Positions 1 to 7,673 are shown, counted from the stretch's first letter. The stretch: DNA of 10,113 bases from Candidatus Auribacterota bacterium (GCA_016933315.1 JAFGBE010000052.1:1-10113), one strand, 5' to 3'. A program made the numbers and translations. The notes: generated by a model not told the origin, from the sequence alone.

Positions 1-784
1 CGGCGCATTTCTGCCACAGCACAGGAGAGGTCACCTGGTCAGAGAGAAGGGCCTTTATGTCGTCTGTCTCTGTATAAAATGCCCCCAGAACATTGGATGC
101 GCATTTCACGGAAGGTTTTTTTATCACAACCTCTTCCAAAACTTTTTTGAGTTTGGTCTTAGCCGATTCCATCAACGGGGAATGGTAAGCTCCCGCTACT
201 TTTAACTCGATTATTTTCCTTACTCCGGCAGACTTTGCGATTTCCATGGCCTTGCGAACAGCTTTTTTTTCTCCGGAAATCACTATCTGGCCGGGGCAAT
301 TCATATTCGCTACGGAAATAATGCCCTCACAGGCCGCGCGCCTCACAAACTCATTGACCTTACCCTCATCGCTGCCTATAACGGAGGCCATTGCGCCTTC
401 CGTTTCTTCGCATGCTTCCTGCATAAAACGTCCCCTTTTATAAACAAGAGAAACAGCATCTTCGAATTCAAGGGCGCCCGAACAAACAAGGGCGGAATAT
501 TCGCCGAGGCTCAGTCCGCCGCAGGAAGACGGGATGATTCCATAATCGTCTTTCAGAACAACCATTGCCGCCATAGAACACGTCAGAATGGCAGGCTGGC
601 ATATATCGGTCTTTAATATTTCTTCTTCAGGCCCGTTAAAACAAAGGGCTTTAAGGCCGAAGCCCAGAATATCCTCGGCTTTATCGAAGACGCGCCGGGC
701 AGACTCGTAATTCTCATAAAGACTTTTGCCCATGCCTATATACTGGGAACCCTGTCCCGGAAAAACAAAAGAAACTATTCTCAC
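1..784 (-). CDS. fabD: Malonyl-CoA:ACP transacylase FabD, partial (C-terminus cut by window edge)
   Basis: FabD moves the malonyl group from CoA to acyl carrier protein, supplying the extender for cytosolic type II fatty-acid synthesis. The start is GTG at 784: the codon just before it is an in-frame TAA, so no earlier start exists. My translation gives 261 residues of a family of about 310, so roughly the last 50 lie outside the window. Residues fall on the E. coli numbering without gaps: oxyanion Gln11 in PGQGSQ, nucleophile Ser92 in GLSLGEYSAL, Arg117 that holds the malonyl carboxylate, and catalytic His201 in AGAYHSPLM. The usual GHSLG elbow reads GLSLG here. The visible end, residues 249-255 (DQVTSPV), matches the conserved part of the family. 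It follows fabH by 48 bases in the same direction, so it is probably co-transcribed. Identity is secure. Confidence 0.96.
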   Translation of the reverse strand, partial: MRIVSFVFPGQGSQYIGMGKSLYENYESARRVFDKAEDILGFGLKALCFNGPEEEILKTDICQPAILTCSMAAMVVLKDDYGIIPSSCGGLSLGEYSALVCSGALEFEDAVSLVYKRGRFMQEACEETEGAMASVIGSDEGKVNEFVRRAACEGIISVANMNCPGQIVISGEKKAVRKAMEIAKSAGVRKIIELKVAGAYHSPLMESAKTKLKKVLEEVVIKKPSVKCASNVLGAFYTETDDIKALLSDQVTSPVLWQKCA

Positions 785-792
785 TTAAATAA

Positions 793-796
793 CCCC
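793..796 (-). promoter_or_regulatory. Weak Shine-Dalgarno before the GTG start of fabD
   Basis: On the minus strand a GGGG core lies 8 bases before the GTG at 784. It is a modest match to the anti-SD sequence, but it stands at good spacing in an otherwise AT-rich gap and supports the GTG start. The rest of the 48-base fabH-fabD gap holds a short TTGA/TCAA palindrome (804-812) and no convincing promoter or terminator. Confidence 0.45.
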
Positions 797-832
797 GTAT
801 TAATTGAATCAAATTTCCGGCTTGAAGCGCGG

Positions 833-1825
833 TTACCATTCGATAACAAGGGAACCGAAAGTAAAGCCGGCGCCGAAGGCGTCAACAAGTATCTTGTCTC
901 CCGGCTTTAAATCCCAATCCTTAAAAACTTCGTCAAGCCCGACTGCAACAGTCGCTGCCGACATATTTCCGAATTTCTGGACGTTCAGATAAACTTTTTC
1001 TTTCGATATCCCTATTTTCTTTGCGACCGCGTCGATTATCCTGATGTTCGCCTGATGCGGCAGGAAACATTTTATTTCATCTATCTTTATATCGCTTTTT
1101 TTCATTATCCTTTCGGCTGCCCTGTACATAGACAACACCGCATTTTTAAACACTTCCCTGCCTGCCATCTTAAGAAAATGCAGTTTTTTCTCGACTGTCT
1201 GCATTGATGCGGGGAATCTTGTCCCCCCGCCCGGCATCATCAAAAGCTCGGCCGCGCTGCTGTCCGCGCCCGTGTATGTACATAAAATCCGGGGTTTTCC
1301 GCTTTCTTCCCCGGAAATAACACAGGCTCCCGCTCCATCGCCGAAGAGGACACAAGTATTCCTGTCGGTCCAATCGGTAATCGCGGATAATTTTTCGGCC
1401 GCAATCACAAGTATCGTATTGTGGCTGCCTGTCTCAACAAGCCTCTTCGCAATCTCTATAGCATATATATATCCCGAACACGCGGCGCCGATATCAAAAC
1501 AGGCCGCGTTTTTTGCGCCTATCTTGTCCTGCACAAAACAGGCGGTTGAGGGAAAAAGCATATCCGGAGTTATGGTCGCCACTATAATAAGGTCTATCGA
1601 AGAAGGCTTTTTGCCGGCTGACTGAAGGGCCTGCATGGCCGCTTTTGCAGCCATATCCGAGGTATACTCATCATCCCCGGCGATATGCCTTTCCTTGATG
1701 CCCGTTCTCGTGGTTATCCATTCATCAGAAGTGTCAACCATCGATTCAAGGTCTTTGTTCGTAAGAACTTTTGCGGGAAGGTATGAACCTGTGCCGATTA
1801 TTGAAGCAGTTATTTTCTTTCTCAA
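833..1825 (-). CDS. fabH: 3-oxoacyl-ACP synthase III (KAS III) FabH
   Basis: FabH condenses acetyl-CoA (or another short acyl-CoA) with malonyl-ACP to start fatty-acid chains. The 330-residue protein has the typical length and the full thiolase-fold triad: Cys116 in AACSGYIYA, His257 in PHQANIR and Asn287 in FGNMSAAT. The CoA-binding WITTRTGIKER segment is at 36-46, FGDGAGA at 161-167, and the C-terminal glycine loop GAGFTFGS at 318-325. The start is TTG at 1825: reading upstream only four sense codons separate it from an in-frame TAA, which is also the plsX stop, and none of them is a start codon. An AGGGTG ribosome site sits 5 bases upstream. It lies between plsX and fabD, a common fatty-acid and phospholipid cluster. 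Whether the primer is acetyl- or branched-chain CoA cannot be told from these motifs. Confidence 0.97.
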   Translation of the reverse strand: MRKKITASIIGTGSYLPAKVLTNKDLESMVDTSDEWITTRTGIKERHIAGDDEYTSDMAAKAAMQALQSAGKKPSSIDLIIVATITPDMLFPSTACFVQDKIGAKNAACFDIGAACSGYIYAIEIAKRLVETGSHNTILVIAAEKLSAITDWTDRNTCVLFGDGAGACVISGEESGKPRILCTYTGADSSAAELLMMPGGGTRFPASMQTVEKKLHFLKMAGREVFKNAVLSMYRAAERIMKKSDIKIDEIKCFLPHQANIRIIDAVAKKIGISKEKVYLNVQKFGNMSAATVAVGLDEVFKDWDLKPGDKILVDAFGAGFTFGSLVIEW

Positions 1826-1830
1826 TTTTT

Positions 1831-1836
1831 CACCCT
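1831..1836 (-). promoter_or_regulatory. Ribosome binding site supporting the TTG start of fabH
   Basis: AGGGTG on the minus strand stands 5 bases before TTG at 1825. The site and the in-frame TAA just upstream leave TTG as the only possible initiator. Confidence 0.65.
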
Positions 1837-1837
1837 G

Positions 1838-2842
1838 TTACGCCAGGAAAGTCCTGATCTCGTCTTCTATGTGCTCATTAACGTTGTTGATTACATAGCC
1901 CTCGGCGACGTTGATCGCATTCTTGATGGCTTTAGCCGATGAACGCCCGTGGCATATGATACAAACGCCGTTAACTCCCAGCAAAGGGGCACCCCCGTGT
2001 TCGTCATAATCCGCCTTTTTCTTTAAATTTTTAAAGGCGGACATCATAAGCAACGCCCCGACTTTATTTATAATGGCTTTTTCAATCTCCGATTTCAGCA
2101 TTTCCTGCAAAGCAGACGCGACTCCTTCGCTTAATTTCAGGACTACGTTGCCCACAAATCCGTCGGTAACGACAACGTCGACCGTATTTGAAAAAATATC
2201 TTTTCCTTCAACATTACCCACAAAATTGATTCCAGGTATGTTCTGGAGATTCCTGTAAGCTTCTTTTGTAAAGACATTCCCTTTGGTGGATTCCTCGCCC
2301 ACGCTGAGAAGCCCTACCTTGGGATCTCGTATGCCCATTACGTGTTCGGCATAAACTTTTCCCATTATCGAATACTGAAGGAGGTGCAAAGGCTTACATG
2401 AGACATTGGCTCCTACATCCAGAAGCAGGGTGTATCCGGCAGGCGCGGGAAAAACAGTTGCAATGGCGGGCCTGTCCACTTTACTGAGCATTCTCCATTT
2501 AAGGACTGTCGCCGCCACCGCGGCTCCGGTATTCCCGGCAGTTACCAGCGCCGATGCCTCGCCGTTCCTGACTAAATCGGCGGCGACCGAGATGGAAGAG
2601 TCCCTTTTTTTCTTCACCGCAACCGCGGGAGGGTCGTTCATCTCGACAATCTCGGAAGCGTGGCAGATGGTTATCGGCAACCCGTCGGTATTATATTTTT
2701 CCAGCTCTTCCCTGACTCTTTCCTGAACACCGACTAATATGATGCCGCGCGACTGCCTGTTTTCCCTGGCAGCTTCTACTGCGCCCTTTACGATTTCTTC
2801 CGGCGCGTAATCCCCGCCCATCGCGTCAACAGCAATTTTCAT
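1838..2842 (-). CDS. plsX: Phosphate acyltransferase PlsX (acyl-ACP:phosphate acyltransferase)
   Basis: PlsX converts acyl-ACP and phosphate to acyl-phosphate, the acyl donor that PlsY uses to make lysophosphatidic acid; in the family it is a peripheral membrane enzyme. The 334-residue product starts with the family signature MKIAVDAMGGDYAPEEIVKG. It also has TAGNTGAAV (101-109), LLDVGANVSCKP (140-151), VGLLSVGEESTKGN (176-189), VVVTDGFVGNVVLK (223-236) and the HGGAPLLGVNG glycine loop (282-292). I place the start at ATG 2842, with a GAGGA site 9 bases upstream. A TTG two codons earlier (2848) overlaps the rpmF stop but would be only 3 bases from that site. It lies 2 bases after rpmF and 12 before fabH, the conserved rpmF-plsX-fabH order, so translational coupling is likely. 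Confidence 0.97.
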   Translation of the reverse strand: MKIAVDAMGGDYAPEEIVKGAVEAARENRQSRGIILVGVQERVREELEKYNTDGLPITICHASEIVEMNDPPAVAVKKKRDSSISVAADLVRNGEASALVTAGNTGAAVAATVLKWRMLSKVDRPAIATVFPAPAGYTLLLDVGANVSCKPLHLLQYSIMGKVYAEHVMGIRDPKVGLLSVGEESTKGNVFTKEAYRNLQNIPGINFVGNVEGKDIFSNTVDVVVTDGFVGNVVLKLSEGVASALQEMLKSEIEKAIINKVGALLMMSAFKNLKKKADYDEHGGAPLLGVNGVCIICHGRSSAKAIKNAINVAEGYVINNVNEHIEDEIRTFLA

Positions 2843-2844
2843 AT

Positions 2845-3027
2845 TCAAGCTTCCTCGACATCCATGATTTTACGGTCTTTATAGTGTCCGCAGCTCGGGC
2901 ATACCCTGTGCGGGATTTTAGGAGCTTTGCAGACAGGGCATTCCACGGTCTGAACGGATTTAACCGCATCGTGCGCCCTCCGCATCCCTTTTCTTGATTT
3001 TGAGGTTCTTCGTTTAGGAACAGCCAT
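2845..3027 (-). CDS. rpmF: Large ribosomal subunit protein bL32, zinc-binding type
   Basis: bL32 is a small protein of the 50S subunit near the peptidyl-transferase region. The 60-residue product opens with the typical MAVPKRRTSKSRKGMRRAH and carries a zinc ribbon with Cys30, Cys33, Cys43 and Cys46 (CPVC and CPSC), so it is the zinc-containing (C+) form. The start ATG at 3027 has a strong AGGAGA site 7 bases upstream, one of the best in the window, as expected for a ribosomal gene. It follows the YceD/DUF177 gene by 31 bases and its stop is 2 bases from plsX. The yceD-rpmF pair is one of the most conserved neighbourhoods in bacteria. Confidence 0.98.
   Translation of the reverse strand: MAVPKRRTSKSRKGMRRAHDAVKSVQTVECPVCKAPKIPHRVCPSCGHYKDRKIMDVEEA
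2852..2856 (-). promoter_or_regulatory. Ribosome binding site that decides the plsX start
   Basis: GAGGA on the minus strand is embedded in the last codons of rpmF. Its spacing is 9 bases to ATG 2842 but only 3 to TTG 2848, which favours ATG and suggests coupling of L32 and PlsX translation. Confidence 0.6.
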
Positions 3028-3034
3028 TTTATTT

Positions 3035-3040
3035 TCTCCT
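3035..3040 (-). promoter_or_regulatory. Strong ribosome binding site of rpmF
   Basis: AGGAGA on the minus strand lies 7 bases before ATG 3027, in the AT-rich 31-base gap after yceD. Independent strong initiation here would let L32 be made in excess of its cluster neighbours. Confidence 0.75.
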
Positions 3041-3058
3041 TATTTATAATTTTAAACG

Positions 3059-3529
3059 CTATTTAATATCCAGATCGTCAAGCTTGCTCCAGCGGTCGCT
3101 TTTTTCCCCGCTTTCCATACAGCTGCAGCTGCTTTTATTCAAATTCGTGCCGCATAACGGGCAAAGTCCCTTGCAATTTTTTTTACATAAAGACACCGCA
3201 GGAAGCCCAAGTATGATATCCTCTCTTATATATCCTGTCAAGTCAATAATATCCTGGTTTACTATCTCAATATTTACAAGAAATCTGTCCGTTGAAAACT
3301 CTTTTTCAATGGTTTCAAGGCACCTCGCGCATGTGATGCTGTAAGCTGTTTTTATAGCGCATCTGACTAAAAGCGTTTTGCCTATAAGTTCGGCTGTCCC
3401 GGACACAAGGATGTCTTCCGTGAGGAACGGCAGGCCCGCGCCGGTTTCAACTATGCCTTTATCCAGCGTTTCAGAAAAAACCCAGGGCTTTTTTTCAAGC
3501 TGTTTTACATATATGAGCAAATTTTTCAT
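3059..3529 (-). CDS. yceD: YceD/DUF177 family protein, metal-binding cysteine motifs
   Basis: This is a DUF177 (YceD) protein. The family is tied to ribosome or rRNA processing, mainly because it almost always precedes rpmF; its plant member acts in 23S rRNA accumulation. No enzyme activity can be assigned. In the 156-residue product the family marks are CARC at 67-70, then Cys115, Cys119, Cys123, Cys126, Cys135 and Cys137 in the CKKNCKGLCPLCG and CSC segments, probably a zinc site. Start choice is uncertain. I prefer ATG 3529, which gives the usual short N-terminus. A TTG at 3565 in the same frame would add 12 residues and overlap pta by 20 bases. Neither has a clear Shine-Dalgarno, so initiation may depend on ribosomes finishing pta 16 bases upstream. 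Confidence 0.9.
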   Translation of the reverse strand: MKNLLIYVKQLEKKPWVFSETLDKGIVETGAGLPFLTEDILVSGTAELIGKTLLVRCAIKTAYSITCARCLETIEKEFSTDRFLVNIEIVNQDIIDLTGYIREDIILGLPAVSLCKKNCKGLCPLCGTNLNKSSCSCMESGEKSDRWSKLDDLDIK

Positions 3530-3545
3530 CTGGCAGGCGAGGTGT

Positions 3546-4529
3546 TCAGTTAAGTTCTGATTCAAGCGCTGTTATCGCAGCAACAGTTACAATATCATTT
3601 ACAGTACAACCCCTGGAAAGGTCGTTTACCGGTTTCGCCAGGCCCTGCAGCAACGGACCGTAGGCTTCGGCTTTAGCCAGCCGTTCCGTAAGCTTGTAAG
3701 CAATATTTCCCGCATTCAAATCGGGGAAAATCAGCACATTCGCTTTTCCCGCGACAGGGCTGCCGGGAGCTTTCTTCTGTCCTATATCAGGGACTAACGC
3801 AGCGTCTCCCTGGAGTTCCCCGTCTATTTTCAATGACGGTTCCCTGCCCTTTGCGATTTCGACAGCCGCAACAATCTTATCCAGTATCTTATGGTGCGCG
3901 CTGCCTTTGGTCGAAAACGACAGCATCGCCACGATAGGTTCGGTATTGTAAAGCACCCTGCACATCTTTGAAGACGCGACTGCGATATCCGCAAGCTGTT
4001 CCGCATCCGGGTCAGGGACCAGGCCCGAATCGGCATATATAAACCTGCCGCCCGAACCGAACGGGCAGTCCGGCACTATCATCGCAAAAGAGCTGGATGC
4101 TGTTTTAATCCCGGGATGGGTCCTTATGACATGTATGGCGGACCTTATCACATCGGCCGAAGTCGCGGTCGAACCCGCGACCATGCCGTCAACAACACCT
4201 TTACGCACCATCATCGCGCCGAAGAAAAGCGGCTTCGCCATGAACTTCCCGGCCATACTCCTTGTTACTCCCTTGTGTTTTCTGAGTTCATAGTACGCGT
4301 CGATGAATTCCTCTTTTTTCTCATATGAGTCGGTATCTATTATGGTGATCTTATCACCTGTATCCAGATCCTTTCTGATAGCGTCCGGTTTTCCGAGAAG
4401 GACGGGTTCAGCCCAGCCCTGCTCATATATTTCGAGCGCGGCCTTTAAAACACGGACATCGTAAGTTTCGGGAAAAACTATTTTTCTCCCCTTTTGCACT
4501 CTTGACACGATATCTTCAAAAAAACCCAT
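3546..4529 (-). CDS. pta: Phosphate acetyltransferase Pta (short, single-domain type)
   Basis: Pta interconverts acetyl-CoA plus phosphate with acetyl-phosphate plus CoA, either assimilating acetate or, with acetate kinase, yielding ATP. The 327-residue length fits the short class without the N-terminal regulatory domains of E. coli Pta. Positions equivalent to known CoA and catalytic residues of the Methanosarcina enzyme are present at matching spacing: Arg83 in ELRKHKG, Arg129 in TSADVIRSA, and Ser305, Arg306 and Asp312 in [12 protein letters not shown]. Also seen are [12 protein letters not shown] (115-126), [11 protein letters not shown] (173-183) and [12 protein letters not shown] (253-264). 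A phosphate butyryltransferase is less likely given this match. The start is ATG 4529, with GAGGA 6 bases upstream; a TTG at 4550 lies inside coaD and is unsupported. It starts 1 base after the coaD stop. No acetate kinase gene is adjacent. Confidence 0.95.
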   Translation of the reverse strand: MGFFEDIVSRVQKGRKIVFPETYDVRVLKAALEIYEQGWAEPVLLGKPDAIRKDLDTGDKITIIDTDSYEKKEEFIDAYYELRKHKGVTRSMAGKFMAKPLFFGAMMVRKGVVDGMVAGSTATSADVIRSAIHVIRTHPGIKTASSSFAMIVPDCPFGSGGRFIYADSGLVPDPDAEQLADIAVASSKMCRVLYNTEPIVAMLSFSTKGSAHHKILDKIVAAVEIAKGREPSLKIDGELQGDAALVPDIGQKKAPGSPVAGKANVLIFPDLNAGNIAYKLTERLAKAEAYGPLLQGLAKPVNDLSRGCTVNDIVTVAAITALESELN

Positions 4530-4530
4530 T

Positions 4531-5013
4531 TTATTTCCTCGTCTTTCCAATCAATGCTTCCTTCACTACGGGAGGAACAAAACAGGACGCGTCCCCTCCC
4601 AGCGCAATAATTTCCTTTATCATTTTGGAGCTTACATAAGAATATTGTTCTTTCGGCATCAGAAATATCGTTTCAATGTTTTCCGCAAGCTTCCTGTTGG
4701 TCAAAGCCATCTGGAATTCATATTCGAAATCCGTAAGGGCCCTTAAACCCCTTACCAGGACTTTCGCGTTTATCTGCCTTGCATAATCGACAAGAAGGCC
4801 GTCAAAGGAATCCACTTTTACATTCCTGATATTATTCAGCGACCCTTTGATATGCTTCAGCCTTTCTTCAACGCTGAAGAGCGGAGTTTTTGAGATATTA
4901 CATGCCACTGCCACCACCAGTTCCTCAAATATTTTTGAAGCCCTTTCTATGACATCCACATGTCCGCAGGTAATAGGGTCAAAACTGCCCGCATATATAG
5001 CTTTTTTATTCAT
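4531..5013 (-). CDS. coaD: Pantetheine-phosphate adenylyltransferase CoaD
   Basis: CoaD transfers AMP from ATP to 4'-phosphopantetheine, giving dephospho-CoA, the next-to-last step of CoA synthesis in the cytosol. The 160-residue protein has the expected length of this hexameric nucleotidyltransferase. [10 protein letters not shown] (9-18) holds the TxGH ATP-binding motif with His18. Lys42 and Arg88/Arg91 in VRGLRA match the substrate-binding positions. [10 protein letters not shown] (125-134) is the second signature, usually written SSTxVRE. ATG 5013 is the first codon of the conserved N-terminus, although the upstream Shine-Dalgarno is weak (AAGAGA about 12 bases away). It is 6 bases after rsmD, a widespread pairing, and 1 base before pta, so it supplies CoA-making capacity next to CoA-using enzymes. 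Confidence 0.97.
   Translation of the reverse strand: MNKKAIYAGSFDPITCGHVDVIERASKIFEELVVAVACNISKTPLFSVEERLKHIKGSLNNIRNVKVDSFDGLLVDYARQINAKVLVRGLRALTDFEYEFQMALTNRKLAENIETIFLMPKEQYSYVSSKMIKEIIALGGDASCFVPPVVKEALIGKTRK
4536..4540 (-). promoter_or_regulatory. Ribosome binding site that decides the pta start
   Basis: GAGGA on the minus strand, within the last codons of coaD, is 6 bases before ATG 4529. This rules against the in-frame TTG at 4550 and places pta 1 base after the coaD stop. Confidence 0.7.
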
Positions 5014-5019
5014 ATTAAA

Positions 5020-5583
5020 TTAAAGTCTCTTGAGAATAGTTATCGATGTCTGCCCGAAAACCCTGTTTCTTATTTCCCTGAACTCCGGCCCGAAATCGAG
5101 TCTGTCTCTGGATCTATGTTCCGCTATGAACAAACCGTTAACGGCGATAATATCACACAGATATTCCAGTTTCAACAGATTTATACCGTCACTGGAACCG
5201 AAATAATCGCATTTATAAGGCGGATCGGCAAAGACCAGGTCGAATTTCAGCATTTTCCCGCTCAGTCTCCTGACACTGGCCAGGACATCTCCTCTTATCA
5301 ATGTCGCGCAACCGCTCAGGCCCGTGTATGAAAGGTTCTTCTGTATCAGCCGGCACGCGGCGGCATCTTTTTCTACAAAGGAACAGCGCTTTGCGCCCCT
5401 GCTTAATGCTTCTATGCCCAGCTGGCCCGTACCCGCAAAAAGATCCAGCGCCGCGGCATCCGGCAGCGCGCCCGATATCATATTGAAAATGCTTTCCTTG
5501 ACCCTGTCAAGCGTCGGCCTGAGGGAATAATTTTCCGGCGAGAATAACCTTTTTCCTTTTGCTGTGCCTGATATCACACGCAT
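5020..5583 (-). CDS. rsmD: 16S rRNA (guanine(966)-N2)-methyltransferase RsmD
   Basis: RsmD methylates the N2 of G966 of 16S rRNA in the assembled small subunit, using S-adenosylmethionine. In its 187 residues I see the N-terminal RVISGTAKG and RPTLDRVKE (22-30) segments. The SAM-binding motif I is LDLFAGTGQLGIEALSRGA (46-64), the acidic ribose-binding end of strand 2 is FVEKD (69-73), and the N6/N2 methyltransferase catalytic DPPY is at 120-123. Length and motif order are typical. It begins 3 bases after the recG stop (ATG 5583) and ends 6 bases before coaD; recG-rsmD-coaD is a known conserved order. GGAG is present upstream but about 13 bases away, so the ribosome site is poor and coupling with recG is plausible. 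Confidence 0.95.
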   Translation of the reverse strand: MRVISGTAKGKRLFSPENYSLRPTLDRVKESIFNMISGALPDAAALDLFAGTGQLGIEALSRGAKRCSFVEKDAAACRLIQKNLSYTGLSGCATLIRGDVLASVRRLSGKMLKFDLVFADPPYKCDYFGSSDGINLLKLEYLCDIIAVNGLFIAEHRSRDRLDFGPEFREIRNRVFGQTSITILKRL

Positions 5584-5586
5584 AAC

Positions 5587-7644
5587 CTACTGACAACTCC
5601 TTTCCTTCTTTCCGTACAAAAGGGCGGCAAAAGAAAATGACCCGCGCATAATGCGGGGATCTTCCATTAATATTCTTTTCGCATCATGTCTCGCCTGGAA
5701 CAACATTTCCCTGTCTTCTATGACATCCGCAACCCTGAAATCGGATATGCCGTGCTGTTTCGTGCCGTGGAACTGTCCGGGGCCCCTCAAAGCCAGATCT
5801 ATTTCGGCGATCTTAAAGCCGTCGTTGATTTTTACCAGGGCGTCAATGCGCTTCTCGGCCTGTTCATTTTTTCCGTCGCTCAGCAAAATGCAATACGACT
5901 GTTTCTTTCCCCGCCCCACCCTTCCTCTCAGCTGGTGAAGCTGGGAAAGGCCGTAACGCTCGGCATTTTCCACCAGCATGACCGTAGCCATCGGGTTGTC
6001 CATCCCGACTTCTATTATACTCGTGGCAAAGAGTATCTTGATTTCATTATCCATAAAAAGTTTCATTATACTATCTTTTGTTTCCGTTTTCAGCTTCCCG
6101 TGCACCAGCTCCGTGCTGATGCCCGAAAAAACAGAACCGGAAAGCTTCCTGTACATATCGGTAACGGATTTAAGCTCAGACCTCCCGGAATCTTCGACGG
6201 CAGGATAAACTATATACGCCTGGTCCCCTTCGGCCAAAACCTTTTTTTTAATAAAATTGTACGCGTCATCCAGTTTGCGGCCGGTAATATGGAATGTTTT
6301 CACCGGAATCCGGCCCTGAGGAAGGCTGTTGATGACAGAAACATCCATATCCCCGTAAACAGTGACGGCCAGAGTCCGGGGAATGGGTGTTGCCGTCATC
6401 ACAAGAGTATCCGGATACAGGCCCTTATTCACAAGTTTTTCCCTCTGTATTACTCCGAATTTGTGCTGTTCATCTATTACCACAAGGCTTAAAGAGGCGA
6501 ACCTGATGTCTTCACCGAGCAGGGCGTGCGTCCCTACTATAATATTATATTCGCCGTTTTCGATTTTCTTCAGCGCGTCATCCCTTTCCTTTTTCTTCAT
6601 ATTTCCCCGTATAAAAGCCGTTTTTATATTGCGCGGAGAGACAAGGGAACATATCGTTTTCATATGTTGTTCGGCAAGGATTTCGGTGGGAGCCATAAAT
6701 ACGGCCTGTCTTCCGTTCATGACCGCGATATAAGCGGCGCAGACCGCGACAACAGTCTTTCCGCTGCCCACATCACCCTGAAGAAGCCTGTTCATCCTGG
6801 TGTTCTGCTCCATATCCCTTTTTATGGACAGTAACGCTTTTATCTGCGCGCCTGTAAGCTTAAAAGGCAGGGCAGAAATAAAGTCAGAAAACAATTTCCC
6901 GTCCACGGTATGCGCGACTGCCCTGCATCTTCTTTTTGCCTTGTCCCTGTTGTTCAGTATATTCGCATGGAAAAGAAAAAACTCCCTGAACGCCAGGCTT
7001 TTCCTGGACATCAGGGCTTTACGGGCTGTTTCGGGAAAATGCGCGTTTAAATAAGACTCGCGGATGCCGGCAAGCCCCCTTTTTTCCATGACTGAACGGG
7101 GAAGGTATTCTTCAATGCGGCCCAGGCTGGTGTCCAGGAGATTTTTTATCACCCTTCTTAAAACTTTCTGGGAAAGGCCTTCCGTAACGGAATAAAAAGG
7201 GACTATCCTGCCGGTATTTATGAGTTCATAATCATCGGAGTCCAGTATTTCATATTCAGGATTGACCAACTGCAGTCTGGCGTATTTCGAAGCTTTTCCC
7301 GTGATGATGACTCTCTGCCCTTTTTCAAATACGGTTTTCATATAAGGCTGATTAAACCATACACCGTATATGACTCCCGTTTCGTCGGAAAAAGCCACGC
7401 TTATTATCTCTTTCCTGTCTCTCGTCCTCCTGCATCCGACCATCTCCACCTGAGCGATAAATGTTGCTTTCTCCGCTTCCCTGATCTGCCGCACCTTGAC
7501 AAAATTGGACCTGTCCTCATATTTCCTGGGCAGATAATTCAAAAGGTCATAGATAGTATGTATGCCCATTTTTACCATCAGGCTGTATTTGGCCGGGCCG
7601 ACGCCTTTCAGGTATCTGACGCTGTTGAACATAAAAGTATTCAT
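5587..7644 (-). CDS. recG: ATP-dependent DNA helicase RecG
   Basis: RecG is a monomeric superfamily 2 helicase that reverses stalled replication forks and moves branched DNA such as Holliday junctions. The 685-residue protein has the family length. The N-terminal part has a helix-hairpin-helix-like VRYLKGVGPAK (9-19) and the OB-fold wedge domain (about 55-150). Helicase motifs follow in order: LLQGDVGSGKT Walker A (287-297), APTEILAEQH (318-327), GTHALL (371-376), DEQHKFG (391-397), MTATPIPRT (416-424), SIIEVGMDNP (542-551) and QLRGRVGRG (571-579). The C-terminal translocation motif reads RGPGQFHGTKQHG (620-632). ATG 7644 gives the full N-terminus, but no Shine-Dalgarno is visible before it or before Met5 (7632). 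It is the first gene of the long minus-strand cluster. Confidence 0.97.
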   Translation of the reverse strand: MNTFMFNSVRYLKGVGPAKYSLMVKMGIHTIYDLLNYLPRKYEDRSNFVKVRQIREAEKATFIAQVEMVGCRRTRDRKEIISVAFSDETGVIYGVWFNQPYMKTVFEKGQRVIITGKASKYARLQLVNPEYEILDSDDYELINTGRIVPFYSVTEGLSQKVLRRVIKNLLDTSLGRIEEYLPRSVMEKRGLAGIRESYLNAHFPETARKALMSRKSLAFREFFLFHANILNNRDKAKRRCRAVAHTVDGKLFSDFISALPFKLTGAQIKALLSIKRDMEQNTRMNRLLQGDVGSGKTVVAVCAAYIAVMNGRQAVFMAPTEILAEQHMKTICSLVSPRNIKTAFIRGNMKKKERDDALKKIENGEYNIIVGTHALLGEDIRFASLSLVVIDEQHKFGVIQREKLVNKGLYPDTLVMTATPIPRTLAVTVYGDMDVSVINSLPQGRIPVKTFHITGRKLDDAYNFIKKKVLAEGDQAYIVYPAVEDSGRSELKSVTDMYRKLSGSVFSGISTELVHGKLKTETKDSIMKLFMDNEIKILFATSIIEVGMDNPMATVMLVENAERYGLSQLHQLRGRVGRGKKQSYCILLSDGKNEQAEKRIDALVKINDGFKIAEIDLALRGPGQFHGTKQHGISDFRVADVIEDREMLFQARHDAKRILMEDPRIMRGSFSFAALLYGKKERSCQ

Positions 7645-7659
7645 AGAGATAAATTTAAC

Positions 7660-7673
7660 AGAATTGAGATTCT
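7660..7673 (-). repeat. Short perfect inverted repeat in the recG leader
   Basis: The minus strand reads AGAAT, CTCA, AGAAT-complement ATTCT: a 5-base stem with a 4-base loop, between the putative recG start of transcription and ATG 7644. The stem is AT-rich and probably unstable, so a function is doubtful. Confidence 0.25.

Noticed and set aside
804..812. TTGA/TCAA palindrome between fabH and fabD as a lipid-regulator operator
   Set aside because: Nine bases with a 4-base arm is expected by chance in AT-rich DNA and does not resemble the FapR or FadR sites I know.
3041..3081. Possible internal promoter before rpmF (TTGACG in the yceD end, TATAAA in the gap)
   Set aside because: TTGACG is 27 bases from TATAAA, far too distant. 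The alternative TGGATA with an 18-base spacer would place the transcript start inside the Shine-Dalgarno of rpmF.
4530..4550. N-terminal extension of Pta from TTG 4550
   Set aside because: It would overlap coaD by about 20 bases and skip the well-placed GAGGA site before ATG 4529; the extra residues match nothing in the family.
5686..6492. Plus-strand open frame of 268 codons antisense to recG
   Set aside because: It lies wholly inside recG, which has every helicase motif. The frame has no Shine-Dalgarno, no recognisable domain and a composition expected of a reverse-complement shadow.
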